A DNA stretch of 64,000 nt from Modestobacter marinus. GTDB taxonomy: Bacteria; Actinomycetota; Actinomycetes; Mycobacteriales; Geodermatophilaceae. Both the position numbers and the translations under genes were made by a program. The notes under the pieces are model-generated. The model saw only the letters and a list, made by a program, of their open reading frames with translations. It had not been told where the DNA came from and searched no databases. The stretch covers positions 62,001 to 126,000 of the forward strand of contig NZ_JAAMPA010000001.1 in the NCBI RefSeq assembly GCF_011758655.1, given 5' to 3'. This document shows, piece after piece, positions 17,269 through 25,689 of the stretch (position 1 is its first letter; each line of letters opens with the position of its first letter).

Positions 17269-19158
17269 TCAGGGCTTGGGCTTCCGGTTCTTGGCCCGCC
17301 CGCGGATCGTCTGGTCCAGCTCCACCTTGCGCACCCGCACGGCGCCGGGGGTGACCTCCACGCACTCGTCCTCGGCGCAGAACTCCAGCGCCTGCTCCAG
17401 GTTGAGGATCTTCGGCGGGATGAGCCGCTCCAGCTCCTCGGAGGTGGACTTGCGCATGTTGGTGAGCTTCTTCTCCTTGGTGATGTTGACGTCCATGTCG
17501 TCGGGGCGGGAGTTCTCCCCGACGATCATGCCCTCGTACACCTCGGTGGCCGGCTCGACCATCATCTGGCCGCGCTCCTGCAGCGAGAACATCGAGTACG
17601 TCGTCGCCACGCCGGAGCGGTCGGCGACCAGCGAGCCGGTCGGGCGGGCGCGCATGTCGCCCAGCCACGGCTCGTAGCCCTCGAGCTGGTGATTGAAGAC
17701 GCCGGTGCCCCGGGTCTCGGTGAGGAACTCGGTGCGGAACCCGATCAGCCCACGGGACGGCGCGATGTACTCCATCCGCGCCCAGCCGGTGTCGTGGTGC
17801 ACCAGGTTCTCCAGCCGGCCGCGACGGATCGCCAGCGCCTGGGTCAGCGTGCCGACGTACTCACCGGGGGTGTCGATGGTGACCCGCTCGACCGGCTCGT
17901 GCAGCTTGCCGTCGATCTCCTTGGTGACCACGGTCGGGCGGCCGACGGTGAGCTCGAAGTCCTCACGGCGCAGCTGCTCGACCAGGATGGCCAGGGCCAG
18001 CTCGCCCCGGCCCTGCATCTCCCAGGTGTCCGGGCGCTCGGTGGGCAGCATCTTCACCGAGACGTTGCCGACCAGCTCCTGGTCGAGGCGGTTCTTGATC
18101 AGCCGGGCGGTGACCTTCTTGCCGGACTTGCCCGACAGCGGCGAGGTGTTGATCCCGATGGTGATCGAGATCGACGGCTCGTCGACGGTCAGCGGCGGCA
18201 GCGGGCGGGGGTCGTTCGGGTCGGCGAGGGTGTCGCCGATCATGATGTCCTCGATGCCGGCGATGGCGACGAGCTCGCCGGGGCCGGCGCTCTCGGCCGG
18301 GGTGCGGGTGAGGCCCTCGGTGACCAGCAGCTCGGTGATCTTGACCCGGTCGATGGTGCCGTCGACCTTGCACCAGGCGACCTGCTGGCCGCGCTTCATC
18401 TCACCGGAGTGGATGCGCAGCAGCGCCAGCCGGCCCAGGAACGGGGAGGCGTCGAGGTTGGTGACCTGCGCGCGCAGCGGCTCCTCGGCGTCGTACTCCG
18501 GCGCCGGGATGGTCTCCAGCAGGGTCTGGACCAGCGGGCCGAGGTCCGGGCTGTCCGGGACGGTGCCGTTCTCGGGGCGGTTCAGGGAGGCCTGGCCGGT
18601 GCGGCCGTTGCAGTAGACGATCGGGAACTCCAGCGCCTCGGCGGGGAGCCCTGCGTCCTCGAGCAGCTCGAGGAACAGCTCGTAGCACTCGTCGACGACC
18701 TCTTCGATGCGGGCGTCGGACCGGTCGGTCTTGTTCACCGCGAGGATGACCGGCATCCCCTTGCCCAGCGCCTTGCGCAGCACGAAGCGGGTCTGCGGCA
18801 GCGGGCCCTCGGAGGCGTCGACGAGCAGGACGACGCCGTCGACCATCGACAGGCCGCGCTCGACCTCACCACCGAAGTCGGCGTGGCCGGGGGTGTCGAC
18901 GATGTTCACGACGATCGGGTTGCCGTCGTCGTCGCGCATGTGGATCGCGGTGTTCTTGGCGAGGATGGTGATCCCGCGCTCGCGCTCCAGGTCCATCGAG
19001 TCCATGACCCGGTCCTGGGTCGAGTCGTTGTCGGTTCCCTCGCCCTTGGCGCGGCCCAGGGCACCGGCCTGCCGGAGCAGGGCATCGACCAGGGTCGTCT
19101 TGCCGTGGTCGACGTGGGCGACGATCGCCACGTTGCGCAGGTCGTTGCGGGTGGGCAT
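17269..19158 (-). CDS. typA: Translational GTPase TypA/BipA
   Basis: 629 residues from ATG 19158, the normal length. The G domain has G1 AHVDHGKTT, G3 DTPGHADFGGEV and G4 NKTD, followed by EF-G-like domains II and III and the C-terminal domain with SRGLIGFRTEFLTETRGTG. TypA binds the ribosome and supports growth under stress and 50S assembly. The protein ends in a basic RAKNRKPKP tail. The open frame extends upstream, but the ATG gives the family's usual N-terminus (RNDLRNVAIVAHVDHGKTT). Confidence 0.97.
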   Translation of the reverse strand: MPTRNDLRNVAIVAHVDHGKTTLVDALLRQAGALGRAKGEGTDNDSTQDRVMDSMDLERERGITILAKNTAIHMRDDDGNPIVVNIVDTPGHADFGGEVERGLSMVDGVVLLVDASEGPLPQTRFVLRKALGKGMPVILAVNKTDRSDARIEEVVDECYELFLELLEDAGLPAEALEFPIVYCNGRTGQASLNRPENGTVPDSPDLGPLVQTLLETIPAPEYDAEEPLRAQVTNLDASPFLGRLALLRIHSGEMKRGQQVAWCKVDGTIDRVKITELLVTEGLTRTPAESAGPGELVAIAGIEDIMIGDTLADPNDPRPLPPLTVDEPSISITIGINTSPLSGKSGKKVTARLIKNRLDQELVGNVSVKMLPTERPDTWEMQGRGELALAILVEQLRREDFELTVGRPTVVTKEIDGKLHEPVERVTIDTPGEYVGTLTQALAIRRGRLENLVHHDTGWARMEYIAPSRGLIGFRTEFLTETRGTGVFNHQLEGYEPWLGDMRARPTGSLVADRSGVATTYSMFSLQERGQMMVEPATEVYEGMIVGENSRPDDMDVNITKEKKLTNMRKSTSEELERLIPPKILNLEQALEFCAEDECVEVTPGAVRVRKVELDQTIRGRAKNRKPKP

Positions 19159-19360
19159 GCGGAGAGGCACCTCGGGGGATCGCGTGGGGGTCTGCGCGCA
19201 GCGGCGCGCGACAGGTGCAACGGCACGGGCGGCCGAGGCCTTCCCATGGTAGGGGACGACGGCCCCTCGCCGGTCGGCTGTGACCGGTCTACCACTCTCG
19301 GCGGACCTCGGTCCCCCCCTCATCCCCCGCAGGCTCGGGTCCAGCCGCTGGACCGGGGCC

Positions 19361-19699
19361 TCACGACGTCGGCCGGTCCGCCACCACCCACGACACCGCG
19401 GCAGCGAGCACCGTGACCGACCCGACCGCGAGCCAGGCGGGCCAGCCCACGCCGATCGCCAGCACGTGCGCCAGGACGAAGGCGGCCACGTAGCCGGCCG
19501 CGAGCGCGGCGGCCACCGCCGCCCCGCGACGGCGGTACCAGAGCCACCCGGCGGCCAGGCCGCCCGCGGCGAACAGGACGCCGCCGAGCGCCCGCACACC
19601 GGTGCCCTGGGCCACCGCGAACCCGGCGGCCAGTCCGACGGCCACCGCGACGGCCGACGGGAAGCGGGTCTGCACGCGGCTGAGGGTCGAGGTCGACAT
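19361..19699 (-). CDS. Small membrane protein
   Basis: 112 residues, four hydrophobic segments arranged as two pairs around WLWYRRRGAAV. Start ATG 19699. No recognised family; there are no conserved polar residues inside the helices. It is transcribed toward typA on the same strand, 202 bp upstream of the typA start, and may share its promoter region. Confidence 0.65.
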   Translation of the reverse strand: MSTSTLSRVQTRFPSAVAVAVGLAAGFAVAQGTGVRALGGVLFAAGGLAAGWLWYRRRGAAVAAALAAGYVAAFVLAHVLAIGVGWPAWLAVGSVTVLAAAVSWVVADRPTS

Positions 19700-19882
19700 G
19701 TCGCCCAGTGTCCCAGCGCGGACGGGCCGGTGGGGTCGGCGCTGTCGTGCGGGGAGCCGTCCGGGTCCCGGCGTCCACCTGTGTGTCCCCTGCGAGCTGC
19801 CGGGCACGGAGCGGGATGATCGGCGATGCTGGGCGGTACGGTTCGCCGCTCGAGTCCGTCCGGACGGTGCGAGGAGTCGCCG

Positions 19883-21967
19883 ATGGCCCAGCACGCCGAC
19901 CCACCACCGTGGGTGGCCGACGGGTCCTGGCGTGCGCGGACGACGGAGGCGCTGACCTCGATCAGCGAGGCCGTCTGCTTCCTCGACGCCGACTACCGCT
20001 ACACCTGGGTCAACGTCGCCGCCGAGCGGCTGCTGGCCCGCCCGGCCTCCGAGCTGCTCGGCCAGGTGCTGTGGACCCAGTTCCCGGACCGGCCCGGTGC
20101 GGCGTGGCAGGAGTCGGTCCGGCGGGCCCGGTCGACCGGTGAGAGCCAGCACCTGGAGTTCTTCTACGAACCGCTGGACCGGTGGTTCGAGATGCGCGCC
20201 CACCCCGTCCTCGACGACCTGGTGCTCTTCTTCCGCGACGTGCACGAACGCCGCACCCTCGACGAGGAGCGGGCTGCGGAGTCCTCGCTGGTCCGAGCGG
20301 TGCTCAACGCGCTGCCGGCCCGGACGGCGATCCTCGGCGGTGACGGGACCATCCTCACCACCAACGCGGCCTGGGCCCTGGGCGCGGCGGCGTCGGCCGG
20401 CCGTCCCGCCGCCTGCGGGACCGGCGACGACTACCTGGCCGCCTGCCGGGCGCTGGCCGCGGCGGGCGACCCCGACGCCCGGCTGGCGGTCGAGGGGCTG
20501 GAGGCGGTGCTCGACCGGCGGGTCCCGTCCTTCTCCCTGGACTACTCCCCGCCGCCCGCCGGCACCGGCAAGGCCGGCCGCTGGTGGCACCTGCAGGCCT
20601 TCCCGGTGGACGGCGGACCGGGCGTCGTCGTCACCCACACCGACATCACCGACCGGGTGCGCGCCGAACAGCAGGCCGCCTGGCAGGCCCGCCACGACCA
20701 CCTCACCGAGCTGCCCAACCGGGCCGCCCTGCACGAGACGATCGCCGGCGCGCTGGCGGAGGACGCCGGCCCGGTGACCGTCCTCTACCTGGACGTCGAC
20801 GGGTTCAAGCAGGTCAACGACTCACTCGGGCACTCGACCGGCGACCTGCTGCTGCGGGAGCTGGCGACGCGGCTGTCCGAGCGGACCCGCACGACCGACG
20901 TGGTCGGCCGGCTGGGCGGCGACGAGTTCGTGGTGGTCGCCCGCGACTGCGACGCCCCGGCCGGGGAGCTGCTGGCCCAGCGGTTCCGGGCCGTCTTCGA
21001 CGACCCCTTCGAGCTGGCCGGCACGCGGGTGTCGGTGACCGCCAGCATCGGGACGGCCACCTCCGACCCGGCGCACACCGGGCCCGACGACCTGCTCCGG
21101 GACGCCGATGCCGCGATGTACGCCGCCAAGTCCGACGGCCGCGACCAGCACCCCACCTCGACCCGGCGCACTGCCCTGGAGGACCGGCGTGCGGTCGACA
21201 CCCACCTGCCGGACGCCGCGGCACTGGACGAACTGACCGTGTCCTGGCAGCCCGTGCTGCACCTGCCCACTGGCGAGGTGACCGGGTGCGAGGCGCTCGT
21301 GCGGTGGGACCACCCGCGCCACGGCCGGCTGGAACCCCCTGGCTTCATGGCGATGGCCGAGGAGACCGGGCTGATCGTGCCGGTCACCCGCTGGCTGCTG
21401 CGGACGGCGATCGCGCAGGCCCGGTCGTGGCGGGCCGACGGGCACGAGCTGGCCGTCACGGTCGGGGTGGGCGCCGTCCACCTCTCCTCCGGCACGCTGG
21501 TCGACGACGTCCTCGGGGCGCTGGCTGCCGGCGGCCCGGACCCGGAGGGCCTCGTGCTGGCGCTGCCCGAGACGGCGCTGGCCCGCGATCCCGGCCCCGC
21601 GGTGGACCAGCTCCGTGCGCTGCGCGCGGCCGGCGTCCGGATCGCCGTCGACGGCTTCGGCGCCGGCCACGGCTCCCTGGCGGTGCTGGCCTCGCTGACC
21701 GCGGACGTGCTGAGGGTGGACCGCGAGCTGGTCAGGCCCCTGCCGGCCGGCGCCCCGGCGCCTGAGGCGCTGCTCGGCGCGGTCGCCGCACTGGGCGCGG
21801 CGCTGGACATGGCGGTGCTCGCCGCGGGGGTGGAGACCGCCGAGCAGCTGGAGCTGGCCCGCCGGGCGGGGTGCACCTACGCCCAGGGGGACCACCTCTG
21901 CCCACCGGTGACCGGCGACCGGGTGGGCGTGCTGCTGGCGGAGAGCCGGCGGCTGCGCCTGCCCTGA
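19883..21967 (+). CDS. PAS-PAS-GGDEF-EAL protein with degenerate EAL domain
   Basis: 694 residues from ATG 19883 (RBS GAGGAG). A first PAS domain covers about residues 20-130, a second about 150-260 (ending in VVVTHTDITDRV). A GGDEF domain with intact RLGGDEFVVV follows, so cyclase activity is plausible. The EAL domain keeps EALVRW but lacks other catalytic residues: the Asn strand reads TVGVGAVHL, the second acidic motif is ALPET, the DDFG motif is VDGFGAG, the lysine motif is LRVDREL, and AEGVET is AAGVET. It is therefore probably a cyclase with a non-catalytic, possibly c-di-GMP-sensing EAL domain. Confidence 0.9.
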   Translation: MAQHADPPPWVADGSWRARTTEALTSISEAVCFLDADYRYTWVNVAAERLLARPASELLGQVLWTQFPDRPGAAWQESVRRARSTGESQHLEFFYEPLDRWFEMRAHPVLDDLVLFFRDVHERRTLDEERAAESSLVRAVLNALPARTAILGGDGTILTTNAAWALGAAASAGRPAACGTGDDYLAACRALAAAGDPDARLAVEGLEAVLDRRVPSFSLDYSPPPAGTGKAGRWWHLQAFPVDGGPGVVVTHTDITDRVRAEQQAAWQARHDHLTELPNRAALHETIAGALAEDAGPVTVLYLDVDGFKQVNDSLGHSTGDLLLRELATRLSERTRTTDVVGRLGGDEFVVVARDCDAPAGELLAQRFRAVFDDPFELAGTRVSVTASIGTATSDPAHTGPDDLLRDADAAMYAAKSDGRDQHPTSTRRTALEDRRAVDTHLPDAAALDELTVSWQPVLHLPTGEVTGCEALVRWDHPRHGRLEPPGFMAMAEETGLIVPVTRWLLRTAIAQARSWRADGHELAVTVGVGAVHLSSGTLVDDVLGALAAGGPDPEGLVLALPETALARDPGPAVDQLRALRAAGVRIAVDGFGAGHGSLAVLASLTADVLRVDRELVRPLPAGAPAPEALLGAVAALGAALDMAVLAAGVETAEQLELARRAGCTYAQGDHLCPPVTGDRVGVLLAESRRLRLP

Positions 21968-21971
21968 GACG

Positions 21972-22009
21972 CAGCAGCGCTCCCACCCGGGCGGGTGGGA
22001 GCGCTGCTG
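21972..22009 (+). terminator. Terminator after the GGDEF-EAL gene
   Basis: A perfect 17-bp stem (21972-21988 with 21993-22009) has a GGGC loop and starts 5 bp after the stop codon. It is followed directly by repeat family 1 copy C and then the convergent yceI gene. Confidence 0.85.
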
Positions 22010-22012
22010 TCC

Positions 22013-22069
22013 GGCCCCTCTGCAGGGGCCCGCCGCGAGCTTGCGAGCGGTGGGGGGCAGAAGTCCTTC
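22013..22069 (+). repeat. Intergenic repeat family 1, copy C
   Basis: Matches copies A and B: it begins GGCCCC, has GCGAGCTTGCGAGCGGTGGG in the core, and ends AAGTCCTT just before the yceI stop codon at 22071-22073. As in the other copies, the AAGGAC-type end abuts the 3' end of a gene on the opposite strand. Confidence 0.65.
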
Positions 22070-22070
22070 T

Positions 22071-22628
22071 TCAGGCGGTGCGGAGCACGCCCTCGATCTC
22101 GAGCTCGACGTCGATCTTGTCGCCGACGACGACGCCGCCGCCGTCCATCGGCATGTCGATGTCCACGCCGAACTCCTTGCGGGAGATCGAGGTCTTGCCG
22201 GAGAAGCCGGCGCGGGTGCCGCCGTAGGCGTCGGGGCCGAAGCCGTTGAGCTCCAGGGCGAGGGTCACCGGCTTGGTGATGCCCTTGATCGTCAGGTCGC
22301 CCTCGACGACCCAGTCCTCGCCCTTGTTGCGCACGCCGGTGGAGCGGAACTCCATGACCGTGTGGTTGCCGACGTCGAAGAAGTCAGCGGACTTGATGTG
22401 GGCGTCGCGCTGCTCCTGGCGGGTGTCGATCGAGTCCATGTCGATCGTGGCGTGCACCGCGGACTGCGCCGGGTCCTCGGCGGTGACGATCTCGCCGGAG
22501 AACTCGCGGAAGTAGCCGCGGACCTTGCTGACCATCATGTGGCGGACCGAGAAGCCCACCGTGGAGTGGGAGGCGTCGATGTCCCACGTGCCGACGACGT
22601 AGCCGGGGATCTGGGTGGTGCTGACCAT
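22071..22628 (-). CDS. YceI family polyisoprenoid-binding-like protein
   Basis: 185 residues, one YceI beta-barrel: GTWDIDASHSTVGFSVRHMM at the N-terminus, VRGYFREFSGEI, and FGVDIDMPMDGGGVVVGDKI near the end. YceI proteins are lipocalin-like and bind isoprenoid chains. No signal peptide is visible, so it is likely cytoplasmic, as are many actinobacterial members. Start ATG 22628 with GGAGG upstream. It is divergent from a MarR gene, and two repeated motifs in the shared 89-bp region suggest control by that regulator. Confidence 0.9.
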   Translation of the reverse strand: MVSTTQIPGYVVGTWDIDASHSTVGFSVRHMMVSKVRGYFREFSGEIVTAEDPAQSAVHATIDMDSIDTRQEQRDAHIKSADFFDVGNHTVMEFRSTGVRNKGEDWVVEGDLTIKGITKPVTLALELNGFGPDAYGGTRAGFSGKTSISRKEFGVDIDMPMDGGGVVVGDKIDVELEIEGVLRTA

Positions 22629-22644
22629 GGTGACCTCCGAGTGG

Positions 22645-22692
22645 TTGAGCGTTTGACTGCCTGCGTCGGGCACAGCGTAGTTGAACGCTTGA
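22645..22692. promoter_or_regulatory. Paired operator motifs between yceI and marR
   Basis: TTGAGCGTTTGA (22645-22656) and TTGAACGCTTGA (22681-22692) share TTGA-RCGY-TTGA and start 36 bp apart. The right copy covers a -35-like TTGAAC; with TACCCT (22705-22710) after an 18-bp spacer, +1 falls at the MarR ATG 22718, implying a leaderless transcript. Binding by the MarR protein at both sites would repress both genes. Confidence 0.55.
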
Positions 22693-22717
22693 GCATTCCG
22701 CCAGTACCCTCGCACCC

Positions 22718-23233
22718 ATGACGAGTGACGTGTCCCCCGCGGTGCGGGCGGCGGGCGCAGCCGCCCCGGTCCCGCCCGCCGCGACGCGCTGGCTGGACGC
22801 CGACGAGCAGCGTGCCTGGCGCGCCTGGCTGTACAGCTGGATGCTCCTCGACGACCGGCTCGACCGCGAGCTGACCCGCCAGACGGGCATCTCGCACGCC
22901 TACTACGAGATCCTCGTCCAGCTGTCGGAGACCGAGGGCCGGCAGCTGCGGATGAGCGAGCTCGCCGAACGCTGCCTGTCCTCCCGCAGCCGGCTGTCCC
23001 ACGCGGTGTCCCGGCTGGAGGAGCGCGGCTGGGTGCGCCGGCAGGTCTGCCCCGACGACGGGCGCGGGCAGCTCGCCGTCCTGACCGACGAGGGGTTCTC
23101 GGCCCTGGAGGGCGCGGCGCCGGTGCACGTGGAGAGCGTGCGCAGCCACCTGTTCGACCAGCTCAGCCCGGAGCAGGTCGCGGCGATGCAGGACATCGGC
23201 GAGACCCTGCTCCGCCACCTCAACGACGACTGA
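22718..23233 (+). CDS. MarR-family regulator
   Basis: 171 residues. A winged helix spans about residues 75-135: LRMSELAERCLSSRSRLSHA followed by VSRLEERGWVRRQVCPDDGR, the wing. N- and C-terminal helices form the dimer interface. It is divergent from yceI and probably controls it and itself. A single Cys in the wing (RQVCPDDGR) and one in the recognition helix region (ERCLSS) could sense oxidation, but this is speculative. Confidence 0.9.
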   Translation: MTSDVSPAVRAAGAAAPVPPAATRWLDADEQRAWRAWLYSWMLLDDRLDRELTRQTGISHAYYEILVQLSETEGRQLRMSELAERCLSSRSRLSHAVSRLEERGWVRRQVCPDDGRGQLAVLTDEGFSALEGAAPVHVESVRSHLFDQLSPEQVAAMQDIGETLLRHLNDD

Positions 23234-23249
23234 CCCCACCGCTGCTGCC

Positions 23250-23303
23250 GAGTGGCAGCTCAGCGGGCCCTCCGCGACTGCGTGGGGCCGCGAGCTGTCA
23301 CTC
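23250..23303. repeat. Palindromic element, repeat family 2, copy 1
   Basis: Ends GAGTGGCAGCTC and GAGCTGTCACTC are inverted, with imperfect pairing inside. It lies between the marR stop (23233) and the AbiEi-like gene start (23358). It shares its ends with copies at 24224 and 25634. Confidence 0.6.
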
Positions 23304-23357
23304 GCCGACTGTGGACGACGGCAGCGGCGACCTCCCGCGCTGCGGCAGGGTGCGGCG

Positions 23358-24230
23358 GTGCCTCGCCCCGTCCGTCGTCCCGAGCAGCTCCGCGGCCGCG
23401 TCTTCCGCGGCACGTCGGCCGTCCGCAGCGGCCTGCTGACCGCCGACTGCCTGCGCGGCCCCGGCTGGGTGCGGCTCTTCCCGGACGTCTACGCCGACGC
23501 GACCCTGGACGTGACCCACACGGTGCGCGCCCGGGCGGTCGGCCGGCTCCTGCTCCCGCACGGTGTCCTCTCCGGCGCCAGCGCGGCGGCACTGTGGGGG
23601 CTGGCCGACCTCGCGCTCCCGGAGGACGACGTGGAGGTCACCGTCGCACCGGGGACGCCCCGCGGCGCCGCCGCCGGGGTGGCGGTGCGCCGTCGGCTGG
23701 TCCCCGCTGCGCAGGTGCGCCCGGTCGAGGGGGTCCGGGCGACCGCCCCGGAGACGACGGCCCTGGAGCTCGCCGCACGGCTGGCGCCGGACGACGCCGT
23801 CGTCCTGCTCGACCGGTTCGTGGCCGCCCGGCTCACCACGCTGACCACGCTGCAGCTCACGGCCGCAGAGCTGAGCGGCCGCGGCTGCCGCCGGGCCCGC
23901 CAGGCGACGTCCCTCGCCGACGGGCTGGCCGGCTCGCCGCAGGAGACCAGGCTGCGCCTGTTGCTCCACCGGTCCCCGCTGCCTCGCCCGGTCGCCCAGC
24001 ACGTCGTCCGGCGCGACGGGGTGTTCGTGGCGCGGGTCGACTTCGCCTGGCCCGCCCGGCGGATCGCCCTGGAGTACGAGGGCGCCTGGCACACCACCCG
24101 CATCGCCGCGGACCGGCGGCGGCTCGAGGGGCTGCAGGCCGCGGGCTGGCGCGTGCTGTTCGTGACCGCGGCCGACCTCCACTCCCCCGCCGCCCTGCTG
24201 GCGAGGATCGCCGCTGCCCTCGGCGAGTGA
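23358..24230 (+). CDS. AbiEi-like/DUF559 (Vsr-like endonuclease fold) protein
   Basis: 290 residues, GTG start. The N-terminal third (VRSGLLTADCLRGPGWVRLF, then LSGASAAALWGL) resembles the AbiEi-type winged helix plus nucleotidyl-like region found in many actinobacterial orphan proteins. The C-terminal third has VDFAWPARRIALEYEGAWH and GWRVLFVTAADL, matching the PD-(D/E)XK core of DUF559/Vsr-type proteins, with D and E positioned as in the fold. No adjacent AbiEii toxin gene is present. Whether it is a nuclease is untested. The stop codon lies inside palindrome copy 2. Confidence 0.65.
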   Translation: MPRPVRRPEQLRGRVFRGTSAVRSGLLTADCLRGPGWVRLFPDVYADATLDVTHTVRARAVGRLLLPHGVLSGASAAALWGLADLALPEDDVEVTVAPGTPRGAAAGVAVRRRLVPAAQVRPVEGVRATAPETTALELAARLAPDDAVVLLDRFVAARLTTLTTLQLTAAELSGRGCRRARQATSLADGLAGSPQETRLRLLLHRSPLPRPVAQHVVRRDGVFVARVDFAWPARRIALEYEGAWHTTRIAADRRRLEGLQAAGWRVLFVTAADLHSPAALLARIAAALGE

Positions 24231-24280
24231 CAGCTCAGCGGGGTCATCTGCAGCCGCAGACCCCGCTGAGCTGTCACTCG
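24224..24280. repeat. Palindromic element, repeat family 2, copy 2
   Basis: Perfect 22-bp arms (24224-24245 and 24259-24280) begin CGAGTGACAGCTCAGCGG and flank a 13-nt loop. The TGA of the upstream gene (24228-24230) is part of the left arm, inside GAGTGACAG. It lies between convergent genes and probably also terminates transcription. Confidence 0.8.
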
Positions 24281-24302
24281 GTGCGCAGGAGGGGTGCCCC
24301 CG

Positions 24303-25469
24303 TCAGGCGGCGGGGGCCAGGGCCTCGTCCAGGAACAGGTCGCGGGTCAGGACGCCGGTGTCCGGGTTGTCGGTGAAGATGCCGTCCACGCCGGCCGCCC
24401 AGAACGCCAGCTGCTCCTCGAGCGCCCGGCCGTAGGCCGCCGGGTCGGTGCCCTCGTCGAGCTCGGCCGGCAGGAACTCGTTCTCGTTGCGGAAGGTGTA
24501 CGGGTGGACGAGGAGGTCCACGGCGTGCGCGTCCGCGACGAAGGAGGTCGGCTCGCCCAGCGTGCCGTCCTCGGCCACCGGGATCACCTGCGACTTCTCC
24601 GGGCCCACCCCGTCGGCGTACCGGGCGACCACGGCCAGGCCCGCGGGGCTGGAGAGGTCGGCGTAGGTGTACGGCTGGCCGGCGGCGACCAGGTCGGCCG
24701 GGGCGCCACTGGCCGACAGCAGCTGGACCAGCGGCACCCGGACCCCGGCCGCGTCCAGCTCGCGGAGGTTCGTCGTCTCGAACGACTGCAGGAAGACCGG
24801 CGAGTCGGGACGGTCGAGGCAGGCCTCACGCAGGTCGGCCAGCAGCGGCTCCTCCAGGGAGAGCCCGATGCCGTCGAAGTAGGTGGGGTGCTTGGTCTCG
24901 ATGTAGGCCCCGATCTCCCGGTCCAGCTCCCGGCTGAGCTCCTCGCGCAGCTCCAGGAACTCGTCCAGGGTCGGCACCGCGAACAGGCCGTCGTAGAGGG
25001 TGTTCTCCTCCCGCAGCTCGGGCAGCCGCTCCACCGCGCGCAGCGTCTGCAGCTCGGCCAGCGTGAAGTCCTCGGTGAACCAGCCGGTCAGCTCGACGCC
25101 GTCCACGGTCTTGGTCGTCTGCCGGTCGGCGAACTCCGGGCGGTCGGCGACGTCGGTGGTGCCGGAGATCTCGTTCTCGTGCCGACAGACCAGCACGGCG
25201 TCGGCGGTGCTGACCGCGTCGCACTCGATGTAGTCCGCGCCCATCCGGGCGGCCAGCTCGTAGGACGCCAGCGTGTGCTCGGGCCGGTAGCCGGAGGCCC
25301 CCCGGTGGCCGATGACCAGCAGGTCCTCGTCGGGGTCGGCGCCCTGGTGGCCACCGCGGTCAGCACTGCTGGACGGCGTGGCCGAGGACGCCGGGGCGAC
25401 GACCAGGGACAGCAGGACGGCGAGCAGGGCAGTCAGCACAGCGGCGGACAGCCTGGACGTACGGCTCAT
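24303..25469 (-). CDS. Secreted glycerophosphodiester phosphodiesterase
   Basis: 388 residues from ATG 25469. A signal peptide (LTALLAVLLSLVVAPASSA) is followed by the GDPD barrel: VIGHRGASGYRPEHTLASYE holds the first catalytic His and Arg, and YIECDAVSTADAVLVCRHE the metal ligands and second His. The C-terminal GIFTDNPDTGV is the normal end of the family. It hydrolyses deacylated glycerophospholipids to sn-glycerol 3-phosphate and alcohols outside the membrane. Inserted loops make it longer than the minimal GDPD, as in GlpQ-type periplasmic forms. Confidence 0.92.
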   Translation of the reverse strand: MSRTSRLSAAVLTALLAVLLSLVVAPASSATPSSSADRGGHQGADPDEDLLVIGHRGASGYRPEHTLASYELAARMGADYIECDAVSTADAVLVCRHENEISGTTDVADRPEFADRQTTKTVDGVELTGWFTEDFTLAELQTLRAVERLPELREENTLYDGLFAVPTLDEFLELREELSRELDREIGAYIETKHPTYFDGIGLSLEEPLLADLREACLDRPDSPVFLQSFETTNLRELDAAGVRVPLVQLLSASGAPADLVAAGQPYTYADLSSPAGLAVVARYADGVGPEKSQVIPVAEDGTLGEPTSFVADAHAVDLLVHPYTFRNENEFLPAELDEGTDPAAYGRALEEQLAFWAAGVDGIFTDNPDTGVLTRDLFLDEALAPAA

Positions 25470-25633
25470 CGGGACCCCCACGGGCTCGGACGGCGACCCT
25501 CGCCGACGGCCCGCCCGACAGCACAGTGGGCCCTGGGACCCCGCACAGGCAATGCCCGGCGAACACCGGGTGAAGTCGGACGGCGCGTCCGGCGAGTCGC
25601 CCGGCGCGTCGCGCACCCGGGAGGGGAGCTCAT

Positions 25634-25689
25634 CGAGTGACAGGCCAGCGGGCTCTCCCGGCCGGGAGAGCCCGCCGGCCTGTCACTCG
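25634..25689. repeat. Palindromic element, repeat family 2, copy 3
   Basis: The outer arms (25634-25646 and 25677-25689) begin CGAGTGACAGGCC; inner 12-bp arms GCGGGCTCTCCC and GGGAGAGCCCGC close on a GGCC loop, with one A/C mismatch between the two stems. The right arm contains the TGA stop of the enoyl-CoA hydratase gene (25683-25685). It lies in the gap between that stop and the divergent GDPD start. Confidence 0.8.

Noticed and set aside
22071..22715. Upstream extension of yceI to 22715
   Set aside because: The extra 29 codons cover the MarR promoter and operators; the ATG at 22628 has a clear GGAGG and starts the conserved domain.
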